From Lachnospiraceae bacterium (GTDB lineage: Bacteria; Bacillota; Clostridia; Lachnospirales; Lachnospiraceae): 64,000 nt of DNA. The notes under the pieces were generated by a model, which searched no databases, had not been told where the DNA came from, and saw only the letters and a program-made list of their open reading frames with translations. This document shows positions 9,253 to 17,779 of the stretch, piece after piece (the stretch's first letter is position 1; every line of letters starts with the position of its first letter). Made by a program: the position numbers and the translations under genes. The DNA is taken from assembly GCA_024403415.1 (NCBI GenBank), contig JAKSRY010000012.1:1-64000 (forward strand), written 5' to 3'.

Positions 9253-9282
9253 TTTATTAATCTCCTCTTCATATATAATCAT

Positions 9283-10668
9283 TTAATTATTGATTTCATC
9301 CAAAAAAGTTCTGTATGTGTCAAGAACCTTTTTCATTGCATCAGGTCCCGGAGCGCCAACAGTCAATCGCTTATCTACACATGTCTTAATTGAAATAGCC
9401 TCATATACATCTTCATCAAAATCTTTTGATATGGAACGAAGTTCATCTATTGTAAGTTCATCTATTGACTTATCCTTTTCGATACAGAACAAAACAAGTC
9501 TGCCAATAATTCCATGTGCATCTCTAAAGGGAACTCCCTTCATAACAAGATAATCTGCTGCATCCGTTGCATTGGTAAATCCCTTCGCTGCACTCTTTTC
9601 CATTATCGCAGAATTAAACCTGATGGTTTCGAGCATCCCATTGAACAATTCAAGGCAATCCTTGACTGTCTTAATTGCATCAAAAGTAACTTCCTTATCT
9701 TCCTGCATATCTTTATTATATGCGAGCGGAATGCCTTTCATTGTTGTAAGAAGACTCATAAGTGCACCATACACTCGTCCTGTTTTTCCTCGTACAAGTT
9801 CAGCAATATCAGGATTCTTCTTTTGAGGCATAATACTTGAACCGGTACTAAATCCGTCATCTATCTCAACAAAACGATATTCGTTACTGTTCCATATAAT
9901 TATTTCCTCAGAAAATCGGCTAAGGTGCATCATTATAATAGAAAGAGCCGATAAAAATTCCAAACAGTAATCTCTGTCAGCAACTGAATCCATACTATTT
10001 AATGTTGGGCCATAAAACCCTAGAAGTTCAGCAGTCATATCTCTGTCAAGCGGATATGTTGTTCCTGCAAAAGCACCTGCTCCCAATGGACAATAATTCA
10101 TTCTTTCATATATGTCCTTAAGCCTTAAATAATCGCGCTTAAACATTTCAAAATATGCACCCATATGATGAGCAAGCGTAGTTGGCTGAGCTTTTTGAAG
10201 ATGAGTAAAACCGGGCATAAATGTTTCAAGATTTTCACTCATCAATTTATACAGAGTTTCAAGAATAGTTCTAAGATCATCTGAAACCTCCTGAACCTCT
10301 TTTCTTACATACAGCCTCATGTCCAGCGCAACCTGATCATTTCTTGATCTGCCTGTATGCATTTTCTTTCCTGCATCACCGATTCTGTCAATCAGATTAG
10401 CTTCAACAAAAGAATGAACATCTTCATATTCATTTGTAATAATAAGTTTACCGTCCTTAACGTCGTTTGAAATGGAATTTAAGCCCTTAATAATATCATC
10501 CATTTCATCTGACGTGATTATTCCCTGCTTTGCAAGCATTGTTACATGTGCAATACTTCCCTCGATATCCTGATCAAAGAGTTTCTGATCAAATAAAATG
10601 GAAGCATTAAAATCATACACCTGCTGTTCAGTTGCTTTGGTAAATCTTCCACCCCATAACTGAGCCAT
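9283..10668 (-). CDS. argH: Argininosuccinate lyase
   Basis: A 461-residue member of the fumarase/aspartase superfamily that splits argininosuccinate into arginine and fumarate in the last step of arginine synthesis. Start MAQLWGGRFTK is typical. The superfamily signature GSSIMPQKKNPD (flexible loop with catalytic Ser) is intact, as are TGRSRNDQ and the histidine motif GFTHLQKAQPTTLAHH. Length is normal for the family. ATG 10668 follows AAGGAG. argG is not in the window. A good promoter lies directly upstream, after the tRNA-Thr terminator. Confidence 0.96.
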   Translation of the reverse strand: MAQLWGGRFTKATEQQVYDFNASILFDQKLFDQDIEGSIAHVTMLAKQGIITSDEMDDIIKGLNSISNDVKDGKLIITNEYEDVHSFVEANLIDRIGDAGKKMHTGRSRNDQVALDMRLYVRKEVQEVSDDLRTILETLYKLMSENLETFMPGFTHLQKAQPTTLAHHMGAYFEMFKRDYLRLKDIYERMNYCPLGAGAFAGTTYPLDRDMTAELLGFYGPTLNSMDSVADRDYCLEFLSALSIIMMHLSRFSEEIIIWNSNEYRFVEIDDGFSTGSSIMPQKKNPDIAELVRGKTGRVYGALMSLLTTMKGIPLAYNKDMQEDKEVTFDAIKTVKDCLELFNGMLETIRFNSAIMEKSAAKGFTNATDAADYLVMKGVPFRDAHGIIGRLVLFCIEKDKSIDELTIDELRSISKDFDEDVYEAISIKTCVDKRLTVGAPGPDAMKKVLDTYRTFLDEINN

Positions 10669-10711
10669 AAAATTTACTCCTTATTTAATCCTGATTTAAT
10701 CGTTAAAACCT

Positions 10712-10740
10712 AATATATCATATATAAATATAAACATCAA
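10712..10740 (-). promoter_or_regulatory. Putative sigma-A promoter of argH
   Basis: Minus strand: TTGATG (10735-10740), 17-base spacer, TATATT (10712-10717) with a TG two bases before the -10 (extended -10 form). The predicted start near 10705 gives a leader of about 37 nt. No ARG-box search was possible. Confidence 0.6.
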
Positions 10741-10773
10741 TGTTTACAGTCGTCATTTTTCCTACGTTTCGAT

Positions 10774-10814
10774 AGCAAAGAAACAGAGACAATCCATTAA
10801 TGAATTGTCTCTGT
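10774..10814 (-). terminator. Intrinsic terminator of the tRNA-Thr gene
   Basis: An 11-bp perfect stem (10783-10793 with 10804-10814, ACAGAGACAAT on the minus strand) and a ten-base loop, followed on the minus strand by TTCTTTGC. It lies 13 bases past the 3' end of the tRNA and ahead of the argH promoter. Confidence 0.7.
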
Positions 10815-10826
10815 CAAAATCCCTAA

Positions 10827-10899
10827 AGCTCCCGAGGGGAATCGAACCCCTGACCTACTGATTACGAATCAGTTGCCCTACCGACTGGGCCACGGAAGC
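10827..10899 (-). tRNA. tRNA-Thr (anticodon CGT)
   Basis: A 73-base cloverleaf. Acceptor stem GCTTCCG/CGGGAGC has one G-T pair and discriminator T. The D-stem is GCCC/GGGC. The anticodon arm is ACTGA-TTCGTAA-TCAGT with anticodon CGT. The T-arm is AGGGG-TTCGATT-CCCCT. No CCA is encoded. The gene has its own promoter (10933-10961) and terminator (10774-10814). Confidence 0.96.
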
Positions 10900-10902
10900 A
10901 TA

Positions 10903-10926
10903 TTGTTGGGAGTTATTTCCCAACAA
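10903..10926 (-). other. Hairpin in the 5' leader of tRNA-Thr
   Basis: A 9-bp stem (TTGTTGGGA with TCCCAACAA) and six-base loop end three bases before the tRNA. No T-run follows it on the minus strand, so it is a poor terminator for the glgB-like gene. Its first base coincides with the start site predicted from the promoter at 10933-10961, so the pre-tRNA would begin with this hairpin. Confidence 0.5.
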
Positions 10927-10932
10927 AAAATG

Positions 10933-10961
10933 ATTTTACTAAAAAATACAAAACTATTCAA
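10933..10961 (-). promoter_or_regulatory. Putative sigma-A promoter of tRNA-Thr
   Basis: Minus strand: TTGAAT (10956-10961), 17-base spacer, TAAAAT (10933-10938), in the 73-base gap between the glgB-like stop codon and the tRNA. Confidence 0.55.
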
Positions 10962-10972
10962 GCAAAATGTAA

Positions 10973-13399
10973 TTATTGATTCATTGCTTCTTCAAGTGCT
11001 TTCTTAGCTTTTAAGATTTCACACTCCTCATTCTTATAGGCCTCATCCGCCTTAAGCTGCATTTCCTTGATTTTAGCCTTTGTCTCTTCAAGAACCTTTT
11101 TAAGTTCATTCACCTGTGTTTCTGCATTTACTGCAATTTCATGGTATTCAGAAGCTCTGGTTTTTGCAAGTTCCGCCTCTTTTTTCTTCTCAATCACCTT
11201 CTTTTCAGCCTCAGTAAAAGGAACATATAAAAATGCACATGCCGTCAAGGCAGGAACTTTAATTTCTATTGAATATGGCATTGAATCAGCTTCAATTTCT
11301 GATACAAACTTATTTTTTGAATTTGTTTTATTTTTACCGCCGTATTCTTTTGCATCAGTATTCAGAATCTCTTTATATTTACCCGCAATATCAGTACCGA
11401 CACGTAAATCATAATCAACACCTGCAAAATTACAAACAACTAAAATAGCCTCATCATCCTTATCTGTTTTTCTCATGAAGCTTATTATACATTTCTCAGC
11501 ATCGATAGAATTAATCCAGTTAAATCCTAATGATTCATTATCAAACTTATATAATGCCGGGTATTTTTTATAGAGTTTATTAAGATCTCTTACCAGATTC
11601 TTAATACCTTTGTTATCGTTTTTCCTTAATAACTGCCACTGTTCTTCGACACTTTCGTCAAACTCGGATGCTGTTGCAAAATCCTGTCCCTGGAAAAGCA
11701 TCTTTGCACCCGGATGCATAAACATATATGCATAAGTCAGCCTGAGATTTGCCAATTTATCCTTACTTTCTCCCGGCATTCTGTTAACAGCAGCTCCACA
11801 TCCATAGACAAAATTCTCATGTGAAAGAGCATTGATATAGTTCTCCGAATACTGATAAACCATACTGAAAGTCAGTTCCGAATGATGATGAGCTCTGAAA
11901 TAAGGATCATATGATATATAATCAAAATAATCTTTAGTCATTCCCGTATTATATTTATAATCAAATCCAAGTCCGTCCTCATCAACAGCAAGTGTAGTTT
12001 TAGGATAACCTGAATCTTCATTCGCAATAAGCAAAACATCCTTATAATTTTTATTAATAATTGAATTTAGATGTTTAATAAATTCTATTGCTTCAAGATT
12101 CTCGTTTCCACCATAAATATTTGCAACCCATTCCCCATCATTTTTACCATAATCAAGATAAAGCATTGATGCTACGGAATCCATCTTAATTCCGTCGACA
12201 TGGAACTCTTTAATCCAATATAAAGCATTGGCAATGAGATAATTTGACACCTCTGGTCTTCCATAATTAAATAAAGCCGTTCCATAAAATGGATGAGTAT
12301 TCTTTCTTGAGTCGAGATGTTCATATAAACAAGTACCATCAAAATTTGATAAACCATATTCATTCTTAGGAAAATGAAATGGTGCCCAATCCAAAATAAC
12401 ACCGATATTATTCTTATGCATAACATCGATAAACTTCTTTAAGTCATCAGGTTTTCCGTATTTAGCTGCTGTGGCATAAAAGTGAGTAGTCTGATAACCC
12501 CAGGATGCCTCTAGTTCATGCTCCATTACAGGCATCAGCTGAATGTGAGTATATCCGGTCTCGGAAATATGTTTGACCAGCTTATCTGTAATATGCTCGA
12601 ATGCAGAACACTTATCATCTGCCTTAAATATATTGCCTGCATATACTTCATAAACAGACAATGGCATCTTAGTCTTATTTAATTTTTTCCTGCTTTTAAT
12701 ATAAGCATCATCATCGAATTTATAATCTGAGAAGTACACAACTGATGCATTGCCATTTTCCTTATTCACAACTGTAGAAAAAGGATCAGATTTTAGTACG
12801 CCCGCACCCATTTTGGATTTAATATAATATTTATATTCAGTTCCCTCTTTTATATCAGGAATAAATAATTCAAAAATACCGGCAGTTTCATTCTTTTTCA
12901 TAGGATGGGTATACTGATTCCATCTGTTAAAGTCACCAACAACAAATACACTTACAGCATTAGGTGCCCAGACTGCAAATTTAATACCGTCAACACCTTT
13001 TACAGAACATTTATGAGCGCCAAGAATATCGTATAATTCATAATGAATTCCTGCAGTAATTTTGCTGACATTCTTATCATCTGTTTCATATCCGCTAAAA
13101 CTGTAGGTATCCTTTGCCTCAATAATCTCATCCGGATAAACATATTCATATTTGTATTCTGATGGAATTTTTCCTGTTATTGTCTGAGCAAAAAAACCTG
13201 CATCATCAACAAGTTCCATTTTAATCTTCTCATTTTTAAGAATAATTGAAACTTCCTTTGCCCCCGGAGCAAAGGTCTGAAACAGGCACGAAGTTCCATG
13301 CATATGAGGCCCCAAAATCTTAAATGGGTCGCTTTCGTCTCCATATACAATACCTTCAATCTGAGGCCAATTCATCAATTTATATAATTTTTTATTCAC
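10973..13399 (-). CDS. GlgB-like glycogen branching enzyme homologue, catalytic residues altered, C-terminal coiled coil
   Basis: An 808-residue GH13 protein with N-terminal CBM48-type segment (GDFNRWNQYTHPMKK), a (beta/alpha)8 core and C-terminal beta domain, then an extra 75-residue charged helix (from about 730, EAEKKVIEKKKEAEL to the end) predicted as coiled coil. It clearly aligns to GlgB (DWAPFHFPKNEYGL, NALYWIKEFHVDGIKMDSVASMLY, YGGNENLEAIEF). Against E. coli D405/E458/D526 the spacing is exact, but the residues are D407, N460 and E528, and the invariant Arg of GFRxD is K405. Ordinary branching activity is therefore doubtful. GTG 13399 has GGAGGGG seven bases upstream and gives MNKKLYKLMNW, typical of the family. 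An ATG at 13438 behind GAGAGG is the alternative, adding 13 residues. No other glycogen gene is nearby. Confidence 0.85.
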   Translation of the reverse strand: MNKKLYKLMNWPQIEGIVYGDESDPFKILGPHMHGTSCLFQTFAPGAKEVSIILKNEKIKMELVDDAGFFAQTITGKIPSEYKYEYVYPDEIIEAKDTYSFSGYETDDKNVSKITAGIHYELYDILGAHKCSVKGVDGIKFAVWAPNAVSVFVVGDFNRWNQYTHPMKKNETAGIFELFIPDIKEGTEYKYYIKSKMGAGVLKSDPFSTVVNKENGNASVVYFSDYKFDDDAYIKSRKKLNKTKMPLSVYEVYAGNIFKADDKCSAFEHITDKLVKHISETGYTHIQLMPVMEHELEASWGYQTTHFYATAAKYGKPDDLKKFIDVMHKNNIGVILDWAPFHFPKNEYGLSNFDGTCLYEHLDSRKNTHPFYGTALFNYGRPEVSNYLIANALYWIKEFHVDGIKMDSVASMLYLDYGKNDGEWVANIYGGNENLEAIEFIKHLNSIINKNYKDVLLIANEDSGYPKTTLAVDEDGLGFDYKYNTGMTKDYFDYISYDPYFRAHHHSELTFSMVYQYSENYINALSHENFVYGCGAAVNRMPGESKDKLANLRLTYAYMFMHPGAKMLFQGQDFATASEFDESVEEQWQLLRKNDNKGIKNLVRDLNKLYKKYPALYKFDNESLGFNWINSIDAEKCIISFMRKTDKDDEAILVVCNFAGVDYDLRVGTDIAGKYKEILNTDAKEYGGKNKTNSKNKFVSEIEADSMPYSIEIKVPALTACAFLYVPFTEAEKKVIEKKKEAELAKTRASEYHEIAVNAETQVNELKKVLEETKAKIKEMQLKADEAYKNEECEILKAKKALEEAMNQ

Positions 13400-13459
13400 T
13401 GTCAGTCCCCTCCGCAAATAATTAGTTCTACCAACCATATTTACCTCTCTATATATTAA

Positions 13460-13488
13460 ATAATAACAAAGTTAACTATTCAAAACAA
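13460..13488 (-). promoter_or_regulatory. Putative sigma-A promoter of the glgB-like gene
   Basis: Minus strand: TTGTTT (13483-13488), 17-base spacer, TATTAT (13460-13465). The start site near 13453 would leave only a short leader before the ATG at 13438 and about 54 nt before the preferred GTG at 13399. Confidence 0.5.
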
Positions 13489-13535
13489 GTTTAAGGTGTT
13501 ATGATTATCTAAATGCAAATTATCGGAGGTGCTTT

Positions 13536-13808
13536 ATGACTGATAAAGAATTACTGGAAAGAATCAACAAATATTCAGAAAAAGTATTAAAGGATATCGA
13601 TCCTCAAACTACTAAAATATCTGTTCAATTAGATAAAATACGTCCCGTAATGGAAGAAATTGCCAATGAAACTGGTATGAGTCTTGAAGATGTATTTATT
13701 AAATACATGGATCTTGCATCAACACAAAAGGTTGAAATGAATGACAAATTAAAAGACACTCTTAATGATGCCGGTGTGACTAATTTAGGCGGACTTGAAT
13801 TCAGATAA
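13536..13808 (+). CDS. Small conserved-looking protein of unknown function
   Basis: A 90-residue, mostly helical, acidic protein on the plus strand. The start ATG is well supported by GGAGGTG seven bases upstream. Segments: an N-terminal helix (TDKELLERINKYSEKVLKDI), a middle helix pair (LDKIRPVMEEIANETGMSLEDVFIKYMDL) resembling small helical adaptor or ribbon-helix-like proteins, and a short C-tail LGGLEFR. No signal peptide, membrane segment, cysteine or known motif. I do not recognise the family. It is isolated: divergent from the glgB-like gene and convergent with serA, with a shared bidirectional terminator downstream. Strong ribosome site and good codon use argue that it is real. Confidence 0.7.
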   Translation: MTDKELLERINKYSEKVLKDIDPQTTKISVQLDKIRPVMEEIANETGMSLEDVFIKYMDLASTQKVEMNDKLKDTLNDAGVTNLGGLEFR

Positions 13809-13866
13809 AAACATTCTAATAACGTTTTCAGAAGATACAGTTTATTATTCTCATTAATTATCACTA

Positions 13867-13897
13867 AAAAAGCTTGCACATAATTGTGCAAGCTTTT
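13867..13897. terminator. Bidirectional terminator between the small plus-strand gene and serA
   Basis: Ten-bp perfect stem AGCTTGCACA/TGTGCAAGCT (13871-13880 with 13885-13894) and a TAAT loop, flanked by A-run and T-run so that it can work on both strands. Confidence 0.85.
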
Positions 13898-13933
13898 AAT
13901 TTCATTATCTTTTACCAGAACAAATAACTAGTC

Positions 13934-15097
13934 TTACTTAACCACTCTTACTCTGATAACACCATCAATTGCCTTAAGTTTAGCAATTGTAGCTTCATCT
14001 GCCTTCTTTTCCACATCAAGCAATGTATATGCAAACTCACCTCTTGACTTATTTGTCATATCAGAAATATTAATTCCAAGTTCACCAAAGCAAGCTGTAA
14101 ACTGTGTAATCATATTAGCTGTATTTGAGTGAAGAATTGCAATTCTTCCCTCCTGCTGGCAAACACCCATATCACAATTTGGGAAATTAACTGAATTAAC
14201 AATATTACCATTTTCAAGGTAATTCATCATTTCTTTAACAGCCATCTTTGCGCAGTTATCTTCAGACTCTTCTGTAGATGCTCCAAGGTGAGGAATAACG
14301 ATTACTCCATCCTGGCCTGCTGTTGTGCCATTAGGGAAATCAGATACATATTTTCTGATTTTTCCATCTTTAATTCCCTTAAGAATAGCCTTTTCATCGC
14401 AAAGAAGATCACGTGCGAAGTTAAGAATTATAACTCCGTCCTTCATCTTTGAAATAGCTTCTTCGTTGATTGTATTCTTTGTAGAATCAAGAAGCGGTAC
14501 ATGAATTGTAATATAATCACATTTCTCATAGATTTCATCTACATTAAGAACATGCTTAACGTCACGGCTCAAATTCCATGCGGCATCAACTGATACATAT
14601 GGATCATAACCATATACTTCCATTCCAAGATGCTTAGCCATATTGGCAACCGGTCCACCAATTGCACCAAGGCCGATAACACCAAGCTTCTTATCTCTTA
14701 ATTCTGTTCCTGCGAATGCCTTTTTAGCCTTTTCAGCTGATTTTCCGATATTTTCATCAGAAGCATTCTCTTTTACCCATTCAATACCCCCAACGATATC
14801 ACGAGCTGCCATAAGCATTCCGGCAAATACAAGTTCCTTAACACCATTTGCGTTTGCTCCGGGAGTGTTAAATACAACTATTCCTTTCTTTGCACAATCT
14901 TCAAGAGGAATATTGTTTACACCTGCTCCGGCTCTTGCAACTGCAAGAAGATTATCAGAAAACTCCATATCATGCATAGCTGCAGATCTTACAAGAATAC
15001 CCTCAGCTGCATTAACATCTTCTGTCTTAGCAAAATTGTCATCAAAATTATCAAGACCAACTTTTGCAATTGGATTTAAGCAATAATAATTAAACAT
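13934..15097 (-). CDS. serA: D-3-phosphoglycerate dehydrogenase with ACT domain
   Basis: A 387-residue NAD-dependent D-2-hydroxyacid dehydrogenase that oxidises 3-phosphoglycerate to 3-phosphohydroxypyruvate, first step of serine synthesis. Visible: Rossmann motif LGVIGLGAIGGPVAN (about 138-152), catalytic Arg in ILNFARDLL and the PHLGAST motif with the catalytic His. A C-terminal ACT domain (about 315-387, RIAILHSNTANMITQF onward) suggests serine feedback. It is the short form without the extra allosteric substrate-binding domain of longer SerA. It lies ten bases after serC, forming the serC-serA operon that ends at the bidirectional terminator. Confidence 0.94.
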   Translation of the reverse strand: MFNYYCLNPIAKVGLDNFDDNFAKTEDVNAAEGILVRSAAMHDMEFSDNLLAVARAGAGVNNIPLEDCAKKGIVVFNTPGANANGVKELVFAGMLMAARDIVGGIEWVKENASDENIGKSAEKAKKAFAGTELRDKKLGVIGLGAIGGPVANMAKHLGMEVYGYDPYVSVDAAWNLSRDVKHVLNVDEIYEKCDYITIHVPLLDSTKNTINEEAISKMKDGVIILNFARDLLCDEKAILKGIKDGKIRKYVSDFPNGTTAGQDGVIVIPHLGASTEESEDNCAKMAVKEMMNYLENGNIVNSVNFPNCDMGVCQQEGRIAILHSNTANMITQFTACFGELGINISDMTNKSRGEFAYTLLDVEKKADEATIAKLKAIDGVIRVRVVK

Positions 15098-15107
15098 CTG
15101 TTACTCC

Positions 15108-16190
15108 TTATGCGTTCTTAGCTTCAAAAGCTTTCATAAATTCAACAAGCTTCTCAACGCCTTCGATTGGCATAGCATTATAGATAGAAGCTCTCATACC
15201 ACCAACTGATCTGTGTCCCTTAAGATTAACAAAACCAGCTTCTGTTGCTTCCTTAACGAACTTAGCGTCAAGTTCTTCATTTCCTGTAACAAAAGGAACA
15301 TTCATTAATGATCTGTCTTCCTTTCTTACAGTACCCTTAAACAACTTTGATGAATCAAGGAAATCGTAAAGAACCTTTGCCTTCTTTTCATTAAGCTCCT
15401 TCATTGCTTCAAGTCCGCCCATCTTCTTAAGCCACTTGAAAACCTTTCCACAAATATAAATTGTGTAACAAGGAGGTGTATTGTAAAGAGAATCATTGTC
15501 AGCCTGTGTCTTCCACTTAAGCATGGTTGGAGTTCCGGGAAGACATTCGTCTGTGATAAGGTCTTCTCTGATAATAGCTATAACACAACCTGCAGGTCCT
15601 ACGTTCTTCTGAACACCACCATAGATCACACCGTACTTGGTTACATCTACAGGTTCAGAAAGGAAACATGAAGAAACGTCAGATACAAGAATCTTTCCCT
15701 TTGTATCAGGAAGAGTCTTATACTTTGTTCCATAAATAGTATTGTTCTCACAAATATATACATAATCCATATCATCAGTAATAGGAAGATCACTACAGTC
15801 AGGAATATATGAGAATGTTTCATCTGCAGACGATGCAAGTTCTACTGCTTCACCATACATTTTAGCTTCCTGATAAGCCTTTTTAGCCCACTGACCTGTT
15901 ATAACATAACCGGCCTTTTTATTTTTCATCATGTTCATTGGAACTTCAGCAAAGAACTGTGAAGCACCTCCCTGAAGGAATAATACCTTATAGTTATCAG
16001 GTATATTCATCAAATCGCGCAAATCTGCTTCAGCATCCTTAATAATCTTGTCGTATACCTTGGATCTGTGACTCATCTCCATTACTGACTGTCCTGATCC
16101 CTGATAGTCAAGCATTTCTGCTGCAGCTTCTTTGAGTACTTCTTCAGGCAAAACTGCGGGGCCTGCTGAAAAGTTATAAACTCTTGACAC
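15108..16190 (-). CDS. serC: Phosphoserine aminotransferase
   Basis: A 360-residue class V PLP aminotransferase making phosphoserine from phosphohydroxypyruvate and glutamate; it may also act in pyridoxal synthesis. N-terminus RVYNFSAGPAVLP is diagnostic, the PLP lysine is in YGGVQKNVGPAG (about residues 189-200), and the C-terminus GHRSVGGMRASIYNAM carries substrate-binding Arg/His residues. The start is GTG at 16190, with GGAGGATAAAAAG directly upstream; no ATG fits. First gene of serC-serA. The 156-base gap upstream holds AT-rich sequence with several weak -10-like hexamers. I could not choose one promoter and saw no T-box or riboswitch hallmark. Confidence 0.95.
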   Translation of the reverse strand: MSRVYNFSAGPAVLPEEVLKEAAAEMLDYQGSGQSVMEMSHRSKVYDKIIKDAEADLRDLMNIPDNYKVLFLQGGASQFFAEVPMNMMKNKKAGYVITGQWAKKAYQEAKMYGEAVELASSADETFSYIPDCSDLPITDDMDYVYICENNTIYGTKYKTLPDTKGKILVSDVSSCFLSEPVDVTKYGVIYGGVQKNVGPAGCVIAIIREDLITDECLPGTPTMLKWKTQADNDSLYNTPPCYTIYICGKVFKWLKKMGGLEAMKELNEKKAKVLYDFLDSSKLFKGTVRKEDRSLMNVPFVTGNEELDAKFVKEATEAGFVNLKGHRSVGGMRASIYNAMPIEGVEKLVEFMKAFEAKNA

Positions 16191-16346
16191 CTTTTTATCC
16201 TCCTAAACAATTAATAAAGTATCACTTTACATTACTAAATTCATATTCTAATATTAATGACCTGTTTTGTAAATATAAACATTTCATACACAAATCAAAA
16301 TATGAATTACAAATAACTTACATGCTTACCGTATGTTTATAACATA

Positions 16347-17759
16347 CTAATAAAATACAAGAACCGGCGTTCCAATCTGAATCAGTTCATATAATTTACC
16401 GACTTCTTCAGTCCTTGTATTAACACAACCATGAGAACCGTTTGTCTTATATATATCTCCACCGAATTTTCCATATCGCCAGCTTGCGTCATGAATGCCA
16501 ATACTATGTCCGATAAATGCTATCCAGTACTTTACATGTGAGACATAATCAGCTCCTGTAAGTACTGTATTTCTTGCTTTATTATTCACATAATAAAGAC
16601 CGGTCGGTGTTCCATGTCCCAATCTGAGATTTCCTGTTACTATATCGGAATCCACCTTAAGTACTCCATCTTCATAGTAGTACAAATGTTGATTTGACAT
16701 ATCTATCTCAACATAGGTGCTCCCAATATCATCTGTTCCGTACACTCCGCAAAACTGCTTAAAGTGAGGAATATGAACTTCACTCTTTTTACTGTTAAAA
16801 GCTTCAAGCAGATGCTCTTTTTCATATTCTGCATCTATAATATTACCGTAATTGCCACCGCTTACATTAACTACTCGTCCTGCAGTAGTTCTAAAAACCC
16901 TGTTCTTGCCGACTGTGTCATATTTTTCTGCAAGCGAATCAACAAAAGCATATACTTTTTCTTCATCGGTAACAATATTTCCACTCTCATCAAAAACAAT
17001 ATTTCCATGTTCATCTGTCTTTGCAAATTCACACGCAATTTTCGGACTTATCGGAATAATTTCATCACCTATCTTATAAGAGATATAAGTTGTTTGAAAT
17101 TCATCAAGCTTGTCACTCAACTTAATTGCTTCCAACATTTCAGGTGTTCTTGGAAGATCTTCATAACAGCCCTCGTCCTTCAAATTAATCGTTGGAACTT
17201 TATTTTCAAATCCTGCGAGAATTAATTCAGTTGCCTTATCCTTTCGAAGAATATTATCTCGTTCATTAACTAAATAATAACCTTCTTCACCCTTTTTAAT
17301 GCAAAGTTCTCTTTGATCGTCAGGTATTTCATCCATCCATACCGGCAATTCTCCAACTTTTTGCTGTAACAAAACAGTGTTATAGGAAATATCCGGAAGA
17401 ATTGTATGGTCGGGATTCTCTCCCAAAAAATTCATTCCCCATCCAAATTTGCTGTGAGAATTACTATACTCCTCAAGCTTCTTTGTATAATCATACGTCA
17501 GGTTAACTTCATCTGCTGAAATAAAAAAATCATTTCCGTCTTTGTCATAGACAGTTATCCCTCTATATTTATCCGTCAAAGCAAGCAACTGAGAATTAAT
17601 TTCTGCTATGGAACTGTCTGTACAGTATACGCCATTTATATTTGTGCCATAGGAGAAATCACCATCATACTTAAACGCAACAAACAAATATAAACCAATA
17701 GCAACAATTGCAAGTGTTAAAATGGATATTAAAAAACCTTTTAAGACTTTCTTAACCAT
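16347..17759 (-). CDS. L,D-transpeptidase (YkuD) with VanW/PG_binding_4-like N-terminal region
   Basis: A 470-residue membrane-anchored cell-wall enzyme. One N-terminal transmembrane helix (about 8-30) follows a short basic stretch (MVKKVLKG). An extracellular repeat-like region (about 40-300, putative peptidoglycan-binding domains of the PG_binding_4 type) precedes a YkuD catalytic domain at the C-terminus. This has HSIGIHDA and SHGCVNTRTEEVGKL; the cysteine of SHGC is the nucleophile. It should form 3-3 cross-links or anchor proteins to peptidoglycan. It is 20 bases after ilvB and may be transcribed with the ilv/leu genes, an unusual partner. The fold assignment is strong; the exact reaction is inferred from the family. 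Confidence 0.88.
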   Translation of the reverse strand: MVKKVLKGFLISILTLAIVAIGLYLFVAFKYDGDFSYGTNINGVYCTDSSIAEINSQLLALTDKYRGITVYDKDGNDFFISADEVNLTYDYTKKLEEYSNSHSKFGWGMNFLGENPDHTILPDISYNTVLLQQKVGELPVWMDEIPDDQRELCIKKGEEGYYLVNERDNILRKDKATELILAGFENKVPTINLKDEGCYEDLPRTPEMLEAIKLSDKLDEFQTTYISYKIGDEIIPISPKIACEFAKTDEHGNIVFDESGNIVTDEEKVYAFVDSLAEKYDTVGKNRVFRTTAGRVVNVSGGNYGNIIDAEYEKEHLLEAFNSKKSEVHIPHFKQFCGVYGTDDIGSTYVEIDMSNQHLYYYEDGVLKVDSDIVTGNLRLGHGTPTGLYYVNNKARNTVLTGADYVSHVKYWIAFIGHSIGIHDASWRYGKFGGDIYKTNGSHGCVNTRTEEVGKLYELIQIGTPVLVFY

Positions 17760-17779
17760 GTCATCAATTCCATTTTCAC

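Noticed and set aside
8167-9282. Longer N-terminus for Asd from ATG 9282
   Set aside because: The AGGAG site lies within that extension and fits ATG 9252; the added residues are not Asd-like.
10903-10926. Hairpin near the tRNA considered as the terminator of the glgB-like gene
   Set aside because: No T-run follows it on the minus strand, and a promoter lies between the gene and the hairpin. It is better read as part of the pre-tRNA leader.
16191-16346. Search for a T-box or riboswitch before serC
   Set aside because: No T-box antiterminator-like motif or specifier stem could be recognised in this gap; the same holds for the short leuB leader.
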